A stretch of DNA of 64,000 nt, taken from assembly GCA_020852755.1 (NCBI GenBank), contig JADZAF010000270.1:1-64000 (forward strand), in the 5' to 3' direction. Position 1 is the stretch's first letter; the number at the start of each line of letters is the position of its first letter. Shown here piece after piece: positions 49,426 to 56,554 of the stretch. The DNA is from Bryobacterales bacterium. GTDB taxonomy: Bacteria > Acidobacteriota > Terriglobia > Bryobacterales > Bryobacteraceae. The position numbers were made by a program, and so were the translations under genes. The notes beneath the pieces are model-generated. The model did no database searches, had not been told where the DNA came from, and was given only the letters and a program-made list of their open reading frames with translations.

Positions 49426-51360
49426 ATGGTGCGACGGGTGATGGCCTGGCTCCTGCTGTTCGGCTGCGGCGCCGGGGGCGCGGAGATGCCGTTGATCGTG
49501 GCGCAGGAGACGGCGCCGCCGCCGGAATGGGCCTTGTTGGAGCGCCGCCTGATCCGGACGATGAACCGCGCGGCGGAGGAGTTCGTTCGCAAGTATGCCG
49601 GCCCCGGCGGCGAAATGCCGGCGATCGGCAAGCCGGACGATATGTACGAAGTCTTTGCCAACTGGCCGCTGTTTTACGCTCTCGGCGGCGACCGCGGCAT
49701 TCTCGAGCACAGCCTGCGGCAATGGAGAGCGATCACCCGCCAGCTTGAAGCCCTGGGACGCGCCCGGCGCGAGTTCGTGACCGGCTACGACTGGTTCCAT
49801 CACTCGGAGGGATACAAGTACTTCTACTATCTCGGACTGACGGGAGCGGCGGTTCCCGAGAACGCCCAGCGGGCCCGGCGCTTCGCCGCCATGTACATTG
49901 GAGACGACCCGCAGGCGCCCAACTACGATCGCCGGCACAGGATGATGCGCTCGCCGCTCACCGGCGCTTCCGGTCCCGTGTTCGAGCAGGACGCAGTGTA
50001 CCTGCTGAACCACGGCCACGCCAGCTTGTACCCGCTGATGAAGAGCGAACCCGAGCCGGGCTGGGAGAAAGATCCGGCCCGGCGCCGGGAGATCCAGCGG
50101 CTGTACAACCGCGTCGTGGTACAAGGCGATACGCCCATCTCACTCAGCGCCACGGCGCTGGTGGCCACGGCCTACCTGTATGCCGGTGAAGAGAAGTACA
50201 AGCGGTGGATTGCGGAGTATGCCGGCGCCTGGATGGAACGGATTCGAAGAAACGGCGGCACGGTTCCGGATACCATCGCGCCCGCAGGAGAGATCGGGGG
50301 ATCGCGCGGCGGTCAGTGGTGGGGCGGGCTGTTCGGCTGGAACGCCCGGTACTCGCTGCACATGATACTCGGCGCCCTGACCACCGCTTCGGAAACGGCG
50401 TACCTGGTGACCCGGGATCCGGCTTACCTCGACTTAGTCCGGTCGCAACTCGAGATGCTCCTGAGAAACGCGAAGACCGTGGAAGGCAACGTGGTGGTGC
50501 CGTACCGGTACGGCCCGCGGGGCTGGTTCGACTACCGTCCCCTGGAGATCCGCGAGCTGAGTCACCTGTGGAACGCGTCGATGGACGCCGGCGATTGGAA
50601 GCGGATTGAGACGGTCCTGGCCGGCTACCGCTGTGGGCCCCGGCCCTACGACGGCTACAACGACTATGCCATGCCGGTCAGCGGCCACAAGACGTACGCC
50701 TGGCGGCCCAATCATGTGGCGATGGATTGGAAGGCGGTGGTGAGCAACGGCGACATCGGTGACAAGATGCAGGAACAGGAGGAGTTGAACGAGGCGCCGC
50801 GCATCCTGTACCTGGCCGGGCGGAACCCGGGCTTTCCAGAGAGGGTCCTCAAGGCCAATGACCAGGAGGTGCTCCGGCGGCTGCGCGTGAGCCGGGCGGT
50901 GCAGGATATCCGCAAGGTCCCCGATCTGCACAGCGAGTACCTGGCCGGCATCAATCCGGTGGTCACCCAGGGCCTGGTTTACCTGACGCTGGGCGGGCCT
51001 CAGGCCATCTACAACGGCGGGCTGCTCCAGGTACGCCTGCGCTATTTCGACCCCCAGGAGAAGAGGCCGGGCCTGCCAGAGGACGTGGCCGCGCTGGTCG
51101 AAACAATGGACGGCGCCCGAACGGTGGTGCGCCTCGTGAACGTGAACAGCCTCGAAACCCGCACCGTCATTCTGCAGGCCGGCGCCTTCGGCGAGCACGA
51201 ATTCGGCCGGGTCCGCTACCGCAGCCTTGCGGGCGCCTGGCAGGACACGCGAGTGTCCGGCAGGCACGTTTCGGTACGGCTTCTGCCGTCCGCTTCCATC
51301 CGGCTGGAGATCGGCATGCGGCGGTATGTCAACGATCCGGGCTTTGCGTCCCCCTGGTAA
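49426..51360 (+). CDS. Large secreted protein, probable alpha/alpha-barrel glycan-active enzyme
   Basis: The protein has 644 residues with a leader (VMAWLLLFGCGAGGA). The first ~450 residues are helical with Trp and Tyr-rich loops (YDWFHHSEGYKYFYYLGL, GGSRGGQWWGGLFGWNARY, LSHLWNASMD), resembling (alpha/alpha)6 toroids of some glycosidases and lyases. A beta-rich tail follows. I do not recognise a specific family. The start was set by the consensus TATAAT just upstream and the leader. A hairpin at 51393-51424 follows the gene. Confidence 0.6.
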   Translation: MVRRVMAWLLLFGCGAGGAEMPLIVAQETAPPPEWALLERRLIRTMNRAAEEFVRKYAGPGGEMPAIGKPDDMYEVFANWPLFYALGGDRGILEHSLRQWRAITRQLEALGRARREFVTGYDWFHHSEGYKYFYYLGLTGAAVPENAQRARRFAAMYIGDDPQAPNYDRRHRMMRSPLTGASGPVFEQDAVYLLNHGHASLYPLMKSEPEPGWEKDPARRREIQRLYNRVVVQGDTPISLSATALVATAYLYAGEEKYKRWIAEYAGAWMERIRRNGGTVPDTIAPAGEIGGSRGGQWWGGLFGWNARYSLHMILGALTTASETAYLVTRDPAYLDLVRSQLEMLLRNAKTVEGNVVVPYRYGPRGWFDYRPLEIRELSHLWNASMDAGDWKRIETVLAGYRCGPRPYDGYNDYAMPVSGHKTYAWRPNHVAMDWKAVVSNGDIGDKMQEQEELNEAPRILYLAGRNPGFPERVLKANDQEVLRRLRVSRAVQDIRKVPDLHSEYLAGINPVVTQGLVYLTLGGPQAIYNGGLLQVRLRYFDPQEKRPGLPEDVAALVETMDGARTVVRLVNVNSLETRTVILQAGAFGEHEFGRVRYRSLAGAWQDTRVSGRHVSVRLLPSASIRLEIGMRRYVNDPGFASPW

Positions 51361-51392
51361 TGCTCCGGCAGCCGCCACCCTTCCGCCGATCC

Positions 51393-51424
51393 GGCGCGCG
51401 GGCCGTCTGCGGCCGGTCCGCGCC
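51393..51424. terminator. GC-rich hairpin downstream of the 49426 gene
   Basis: GGCGCG (51393-51398) pairs with CGCGCC (51419-51424) and, inside, GGCCG with CGGCC around a TCTG loop. It lies 33 bp after the stop, with no T tract. It is probably the end of the transcript. Confidence 0.45.
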
Positions 51425-51569
51425 GACTGGAGGACGGCCAATTCCAGGTTTTAGAGCCTGTTTGTATCGTAACTTACGAACGGCAATCGCATTCTTCTGT
51501 TGCAGGGTGGTATGTTGCCCTTAGAAAGGCCTTTCGGTTACCCGGCCGGCCATCCTGGCGAATCTGTTC

Positions 51570-51618
51570 AGTAACTCGGCTTACACCAATCCGCCTTTCT
51601 CTACCTGAGAGAGTTACT
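51570..51618 (+). promoter_or_regulatory. Attenuator-like stem-loop leader before a small ORF
   Basis: AGTAACTC (51570-51577) pairs with GAGTTACT (51611-51618) and is followed by a short T run (ACTTTTC). Inside lies a second hairpin, TCTC-TACCT-GAGA. The surrounding leader (51441-51641) is clearly less GC-rich than the rest of the window. An upstream 11-bp palindrome, CGTAACTTACG, adds to the unusual character. A promoter can be guessed from TTGCAG/TAGAAA at about 51503-51531, but this is weak. Confidence 0.45.
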
Positions 51619-51641
51619 TTTCTGTTGAAAGGGCGACGGCA

Positions 51642-51869
51642 ATGGAGGAGAGGTTCTGTCCGGCTGAGGGCGGGCCTGGAGCGTGGGCGCCCGTCCTGCT
51701 GCGGATCATTGGAGGCGAGGCAACGCTCAGTGTGAAGGAGCGTCTGGAGAAGGTGGCCTGCTTTCTCAGTCTCGTGGAGCGGGTACGGGAAGAAAGAGGC
51801 CTGCCCGGCCTGGGCGCGAACATCGAGCGGATCATCCTGGACCGCGAGTTACAGGATCTGGACCTGTAA
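51642..51869 (+). CDS. Small hypothetical protein (75 aa)
   Basis: The 75-residue frame starts at ATG 51642 behind AAAGGG and ends 52 bp before the S9-type peptidase gene. It has Arg- and Glu-rich helices (VKERLEKVACFLSLVERVREERG) ending in acidic residues, and no leader or membrane segment. I do not recognise it. The AT-richer leader with hairpins supports a real, regulated gene, but a non-coding alternative remains. Confidence 0.4.
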   Translation: MEERFCPAEGGPGAWAPVLLRIIGGEATLSVKERLEKVACFLSLVERVREERGLPGLGANIERIILDRELQDLDL

Positions 51870-51907
51870 GCGCAGCCGCTGCATTCCCGCGGCATCGCCG
51901 CCGGCGG

Positions 51908-51913
51908 TAGACT
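51908..51913 (+). promoter_or_regulatory. -10 box for leaderless transcript of the S9-type peptidase gene
   Basis: TAGACT ends 7 nt before the ATG at 51921. No SD lies between them. Confidence 0.35.
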
Positions 51914-51920
51914 GGTGGCC

Positions 51921-53882
51921 ATGCGATGCCTGACCCTGCTTGTCGTGTGCGCGCTCTGGGCGCCCGCCCAGACGGCGCTGGTCTGGACTCCCGAACTCTC
52001 CATGCGGATGCAGAACGTCGGGTCGGTGGTTCCCTCGCCGGACGGCCGGATGGCGGTGTGGACCCAGTCGACAGCCGTGATGGAGGGCGAGAAGAGCGAG
52101 TGGGTCTCCCAGGTTTGGCTGGGAACAACCGACGGCTCCCGCCGGTTCCAGCTGACGCGCGGTGAGAAGAGCGCCGGCGCGCCTTCTTTCTCGCCCGACG
52201 GGCGGTTCGTCTACTTTAGTTCCGGCCGCTCCGGCAAGCCCAACCTCTATCGCATCGCGGTCGACGGCGGCGAAGCGGAGATGATCACGGACTGGAAAGG
52301 CAGCCTGGGCAGCTACCGGGTTTCGCCCGACGGGAAGTGGGTGGCCTTCACGGCCATCGATGAGGACAAGGACGAGGAGAAGGCCAGGAAGGAGAAGCGC
52401 GACTTCAGGGTGATCGACGACAAGCCCAGGAACCACGCGCTCTGGCTGATCCCGGCGGAGGCCGGCAGCGAAGGGAAGCGGGCTCCCAGGCGGCTGACGC
52501 GGGAACCCTACCACGTGACGCAGTTCGACTGGTCGCCGGACTCGCGCTCGATCGCGTACTCGCACGTGCCGGCGCCGGAAGCCGACCACTGGGGGAAGGC
52601 CGACCTGGCGGAGGTGGCGGTGGAAAGCGGCGCCGGCAGGGCGCTGGCGAACACCGCCGCGGCGGAGAGCGACCCGCACTATTCGCCCGACGGCCGGTTC
52701 GTGGCGTTCGTGCAAACCACGGCGCCTCCGCGCTGGCCGGGTGAGGAACGCATCGCGATCGTGACGCGCGCCGGCGGCGAGGTCCGGACCCTGTCTCTGA
52801 CCCGCGACGAGCGGCCGAACCTCGCCGGCTGGTCGCCCGATTCGGCGCGCGTCCTGTTCGTGGAATCCAACGGCACTCGCAACGGGCTGTACGCGCTCCC
52901 GCTGGACGGCCCGCCCCTGGCGGTTTACGAGACCCGGCGGGGAGTCCTTCAGGGCTTGACCCTCAACGCCAAGGGCACGCACGCCGGCGCGGTGTTCGAG
53001 TCTCCGGAGGAGGCGCCCGAGGCCTTCGTGCTTGCACTGCCCGGGGGCAAGATGACGCGCGTCAGCGAAGCCAACACCGGCCTGCCCAAACCGCCTACCG
53101 GAGAAACCCGGCTGGTGCGCTGGAAATCGAAGGACGGGCTCGAGATCGAAGGCCTTCTGACGCTGCCGGTGGGCTACCAGGAGGGAAAGCGCTACCCCCT
53201 GATCCTGAACATTCACGGCGGGCCCGCCGGGGTGTTCAACGAGTCCTTCACCGGCCGTCCCGGCATCTACCCGCTGGCCTCCCTGGCCGCCAAGGGTTAC
53301 GCCGTGCTGCGGCCCAACCCGCGGGGCTCGGGCGGATACGGCAAGAAGTTCCGTTTCGCCAACCTCCACGATTGGGGCGGCGCCGACTACCTTGACCTGA
53401 TGACGGGCGTCGACCACCTCGTTGCGACGGGCGTGGCGGATCCCGACCGGCTGGCGGTGATGGGCTGGAGTTACGGCGGCTTCATGACCAGTTGGGTGGT
53501 CACCCAGACCAAGCGCTTCAAAGCCGCCGTGATCGGCGCGGCGGTGACGAATCTCTGGAGCTTCACGGGAACCACGGACATCTCCGGGTTCCTGCCGGAC
53601 TACTTCCGCGGGGAGCCTTGGGAAAACTTCGCCGGCTACCAGAAGCACTCGCCGATGTCGCACGTGAAGGGAGTGACCACCCCGTCGCTCATCCTGCACG
53701 GCGAAGCCGACCTGCGCGTCCCGGTTTCGCAGGGCTACGAGTTCTACAACGCGCTCAAGCGCCAGGGCGTGACTGCCAGGATGGTGGTCTACCCGCGCAT
53801 GCCGCACGGACCCGGGGAGCCGAAGTTCCAACTGGACATCATGCAGCGCCACATCGATTGGGTCGAGAAGTATGTGAAGTAA
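51921..53882 (+). CDS. Secreted S9-family prolyl oligopeptidase-like peptidase
   Basis: The protein has 653 residues with a signal peptide (LTLLVVCALWAPAQT). An N-terminal propeller of SPDGR-type blades (~30-390) caps the alpha/beta hydrolase domain (~400-653). That domain has ILNIHGGPAGVF, RPNPRGSGGYGKKFRF, nucleophile Ser in MGWSYGGFMTSW, Asp in HGEADLRVPV and His in YPRMPHGPGEP. It is a dipeptidyl- or acylaminoacyl-peptidase type enzyme that would cut peptides in the periplasm. The ATG at 51921 was preferred to a GTG two codons earlier. Confidence 0.92.
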   Translation: MRCLTLLVVCALWAPAQTALVWTPELSMRMQNVGSVVPSPDGRMAVWTQSTAVMEGEKSEWVSQVWLGTTDGSRRFQLTRGEKSAGAPSFSPDGRFVYFSSGRSGKPNLYRIAVDGGEAEMITDWKGSLGSYRVSPDGKWVAFTAIDEDKDEEKARKEKRDFRVIDDKPRNHALWLIPAEAGSEGKRAPRRLTREPYHVTQFDWSPDSRSIAYSHVPAPEADHWGKADLAEVAVESGAGRALANTAAAESDPHYSPDGRFVAFVQTTAPPRWPGEERIAIVTRAGGEVRTLSLTRDERPNLAGWSPDSARVLFVESNGTRNGLYALPLDGPPLAVYETRRGVLQGLTLNAKGTHAGAVFESPEEAPEAFVLALPGGKMTRVSEANTGLPKPPTGETRLVRWKSKDGLEIEGLLTLPVGYQEGKRYPLILNIHGGPAGVFNESFTGRPGIYPLASLAAKGYAVLRPNPRGSGGYGKKFRFANLHDWGGADYLDLMTGVDHLVATGVADPDRLAVMGWSYGGFMTSWVVTQTKRFKAAVIGAAVTNLWSFTGTTDISGFLPDYFRGEPWENFAGYQKHSPMSHVKGVTTPSLILHGEADLRVPVSQGYEFYNALKRQGVTARMVVYPRMPHGPGEPKFQLDIMQRHIDWVEKYVK

Positions 53883-53918
53883 CTCCCCGGCGCCTGCGCC
53901 GGCCGCTCGCGGACCGCA

Positions 53919-53924
53919 TATAAT
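53919..53924 (+). promoter_or_regulatory. -10 box within a palindrome, leaderless start of the PIG-L gene
   Basis: TATAAT ends 6 nt before the ATG at 53931 and is centred in the palindrome CCGCAT-ATA-ATGCGG. An operator overlapping the -10 is possible. No SD and no clear -35. Confidence 0.45.
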
Positions 53925-53930
53925 GCGGCC

Positions 53931-54896
53931 ATGTTGCGACGCCAGTTTTTGAACAGCATGATCGGGGGCGCGGGCGCCGCGGGCCTCGCACTATCCCAGA
54001 CTTCCCCATCTCCCGGGGTGACTCTGGAGCGCCCGGCGGCCGGAACGCCGCACAAGGGCAAGGTGCTGCTGGCCGTGCAGGCGCACTCCGACGACATTCC
54101 GCTTTCGGCCGCGGGCACCGTGGCCAAACTCGTTCAGGAAGGCTACACGGGCTACCTGCTGCGGACCTCGAACGACGACATGGGCGACGCCCCGGGGCTG
54201 GGGACGCCGGGCACCATCGGCGAGAACGTTCTGGGCAACGAGCGGGACAATGCCAGGCTCGTGTCCATACTCGGCCTGAAGGGCCACTTCGACTTCAACT
54301 ACAACAACCACTACATGGGCGGCGTGGCCTTCAACGAACTGCTGTGCCGGATCATCTTCCTGATCCGGTTTCTGAAGGTGGATACCGTGGTCTGCTGGGA
54401 CCCCTGGGCCCACGACGAGGAGAATCCGGATCACTACGTGACGGCTCGCGCGGTGGAGGCGGCCTGCTGGATCGCCGGCCGCCGCCACGACTACCCGGAG
54501 CAGGTGGCCGCCGGCTTCGCGCCGCACGCGGTGACGGATAAGTATTACTTCGCGCGCCGGCCGGAGATCACCCGGGTGGTTGACATCAGCGAGGTAATCG
54601 ACAAGAAGGTGGAGGCCAACCGCGCCAACGTGGCGAAGGGGCCGGCGGGCACGAACGGATCCCGCCTGCGGGCCGAACTGGCCCGGCGCAACCTGCGCCT
54701 CCCGCTGCTGGGCGAGGATGACGCCACGGCCGACCGGAACTACATCAAGGAATTCGTGCTGGCGCGCAACCGCGAACTGGGCAAGCGCCACGGCGTGGCC
54801 TACGCGGAAGCCTTCCATTACATTGGACCGGGGGCGGGCGGCCGGGATTCCCGGATCGAGGAATACATCAGGAAGCACGCGGTGCCGCTGCGATAG
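53931..54896 (+). CDS. Tat-exported PIG-L/LmbE-family deacetylase
   Basis: The protein has 321 residues. The leader MLRRQFLNSMIGGAGAAG is twin-arginine. The metal motif of the family, LAVQAHSDDIPLSAAGTVAK (AHxDD), lies at residues ~45-62, then LRTSNDDMGDAPG, DPWAHDEENPDHYVTAR with the later His and Asp. It removes N-acetyl groups from sugars, such as GlcNAc conjugates. The AHSDD in place of AHPDD is a known variant. It is transcribed without a leader from TATAAT overlapping a palindrome. The gap of 140 bp to the next gene holds the second copy of the 44-nt repeat. Confidence 0.88.
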   Translation: MLRRQFLNSMIGGAGAAGLALSQTSPSPGVTLERPAAGTPHKGKVLLAVQAHSDDIPLSAAGTVAKLVQEGYTGYLLRTSNDDMGDAPGLGTPGTIGENVLGNERDNARLVSILGLKGHFDFNYNNHYMGGVAFNELLCRIIFLIRFLKVDTVVCWDPWAHDEENPDHYVTARAVEAACWIAGRRHDYPEQVAAGFAPHAVTDKYYFARRPEITRVVDISEVIDKKVEANRANVAKGPAGTNGSRLRAELARRNLRLPLLGEDDATADRNYIKEFVLARNRELGKRHGVAYAEAFHYIGPGAGGRDSRIEEYIRKHAVPLR

Positions 54897-54930
54897 GGGA
54901 CGGGGCGGGTTGTGATCGCCGGGCGCCGCG

Positions 54931-54974
54931 GCGGCAGCAGTGCCGCCGCGGCGCGCTGAGAACGTGCGCCACAA
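54931..54974 (+). repeat. 44-nt dispersed hairpin repeat, copy 2
   Basis: The copy matches 30894-30937 at 38 of 44 positions, same orientation. TGCCG-CCG-CGGCG and GCGCGCT-GAG-AACGTGC are the two hairpins; four of the differences are transitions that keep G-T or G-C pairing. It sits in the 140-bp gap between the PIG-L and isomerase-like genes. Confidence 0.75.
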
Positions 54975-55036
54975 TTTGCGCACTCCGTGTGATATCGTGT
55001 GCAGCTTGGAATTTTCCCGAGGAAGGAGAACCCGCT

Positions 55037-56536
55037 GTGCAAAACGATTCCCGATCTCATAGATGCTCCTGTTGCCGCATCTCGCGCCGCTGTTTTCTCG
55101 GCCTCGCGGGTATGATCCCCGCGGCAGCCCTGTCCGGCTCCGCGCGTGCCCAGGACCCGAAGCCCCTGAGCGACCCCGTCGACCTGGCCGGCTTCCGGCC
55201 CAAACCCAAGACGCGCATCCTGACGGTTGCCGCCCGGCAGAAGACGCCCTACTGGCTGGGCTGGCCCGGCACGTCCTACGATCTGGAAGGCAAACAGAGA
55301 GAATTCTCGCAGGCCTTCGCCCAATCGGCCGCCCGGGTGGGGGTGACGCTGGACCGGCACCCTGCTCCCATTGATCCCGCTGGCGGGCTCGAGGAGGTAG
55401 TCCGGAAGATCCAGTCCCAGCCGCCCGACGCCGTGCTGATCCACCTCGAGCACATCCGCTGCTGGGACATGGCGGACAAGATCATCAGCGGCGGCGGAGT
55501 TCCTTCCATCGTCTTCGCACCTGTTGGAATGGCCTTCACCGGGCACGTCAAGAACATCTCCCGGCGGCGGGGAGTGCAGGTGATCTCCAGCATGGAAACC
55601 GGAGCGGTGGAGCAGGCCATGCGGATGGTGCGCGCCAAACGGCAGTTCGCCGAGTCGCGACTCCTCGTGCTCGCGGGAAAGGAGCGCAAGGAGAGCACCC
55701 TGGAAACGCTCGGTACCAAGGTGCGCTACATCCCGCGCTCCTCGCTGAGCGAGTTGTTCCAGAAGATGCCGGAGACCGAAGAGGCACGCGAGATCGCGGG
55801 CAGGATGAGGCGCGGCGCGCGGAAGACGGTCGAGCCCACCGAGCAGGACACGCTCAATGCCGCGCGCTCCTTCGTCACGGCCAAGCGGCTGCTGCGGGAC
55901 GAGGAATCGAACGCCGTCACCTCGGACTGTCTGGGTATGGTGCAAAGCAAGGCGGTGCCCACCCCGCCGTGCATGGCGGCCAGCCTGTTCCAGGATGCCG
56001 GCGTGACCTATGGCTGCGAAGCCGATGTTTTCGGCGCCATCTCCCTGATGTTCTCCAGCTATCTTTTTGACAAGCCGGGATTCATGAACGACCCGGTGCC
56101 GGAGACGGTGAAGAACCTGCTGATCGCCGCGCACTGCGTCAGCCCGACGCTGCTCCACGGCTTTGACAAGCCCGCCGAGCCGTACATCCTGCGCTCGCAC
56201 TCGGAATCGAACATCGGGGTGTCGCTCCAGGTGCTCTGGAAGGAAGGCCAGCCGGTCACCCTGGTGAGGTTCCAGAACCCGAACGAGCTGATCGTGGATA
56301 CGGGCAAGGTGGTAGCCAACGTGGACACGCCCCCGGCGGGCGGATGCCGCACCAGCTTCGAAATCGTGATGGACAGGGTCGAGGACGCGCGCGACGTGCT
56401 GGGCTTCCACCAGGTCGTGTTCTACGGAGACCACCGCCGCGACATCGAAGCCTTCTGCCAGATGTACGGCATCAAAGCGATTCATTCTCCGCAGCAATCG
56501 CCCGAGCCGGTTGAGGCGGAGAAGAAGACCGCGTGA
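55037..56536 (+). CDS. Tat-exported L-fucose/L-arabinose-isomerase-like protein, paralogue of the 16387 gene
   Basis: The protein has 499 residues, with GTG 55037 behind AAGGAG (8 nt); a longer frame from 54989 has no SD. The leader ISRRCFLGLAGMIP is twin-arginine and is preceded by a Cys-rich stretch (CSCCR). As in the 16387 protein, GCEADVFGAISLMFSSYLF, AAHCVSPTLLHGF and ILRSHSESNIGVS mark the isomerase-like C-terminal half, ending DIEAFCQMYGI. Two copies with Tat leaders suggest an exported subfamily that acts on, or binds, related sugars. The acidic/His residues are kept between them. Confidence 0.6.
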   Translation: MQNDSRSHRCSCCRISRRCFLGLAGMIPAAALSGSARAQDPKPLSDPVDLAGFRPKPKTRILTVAARQKTPYWLGWPGTSYDLEGKQREFSQAFAQSAARVGVTLDRHPAPIDPAGGLEEVVRKIQSQPPDAVLIHLEHIRCWDMADKIISGGGVPSIVFAPVGMAFTGHVKNISRRRGVQVISSMETGAVEQAMRMVRAKRQFAESRLLVLAGKERKESTLETLGTKVRYIPRSSLSELFQKMPETEEAREIAGRMRRGARKTVEPTEQDTLNAARSFVTAKRLLRDEESNAVTSDCLGMVQSKAVPTPPCMAASLFQDAGVTYGCEADVFGAISLMFSSYLFDKPGFMNDPVPETVKNLLIAAHCVSPTLLHGFDKPAEPYILRSHSESNIGVSLQVLWKEGQPVTLVRFQNPNELIVDTGKVVANVDTPPAGGCRTSFEIVMDRVEDARDVLGFHQVVFYGDHRRDIEAFCQMYGIKAIHSPQQSPEPVEAEKKTA

Positions 56537-56554
56537 TGCGTCCCGGCTGCTGAA

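Noticed and set aside
51614-52003. Minus-strand frame overlapping the small ORF and the start of the peptidase gene
   Set aside because: Its product is Ser/Arg-rich with no domain, and it covers the promoter, leader and signal-peptide region of the plus genes.
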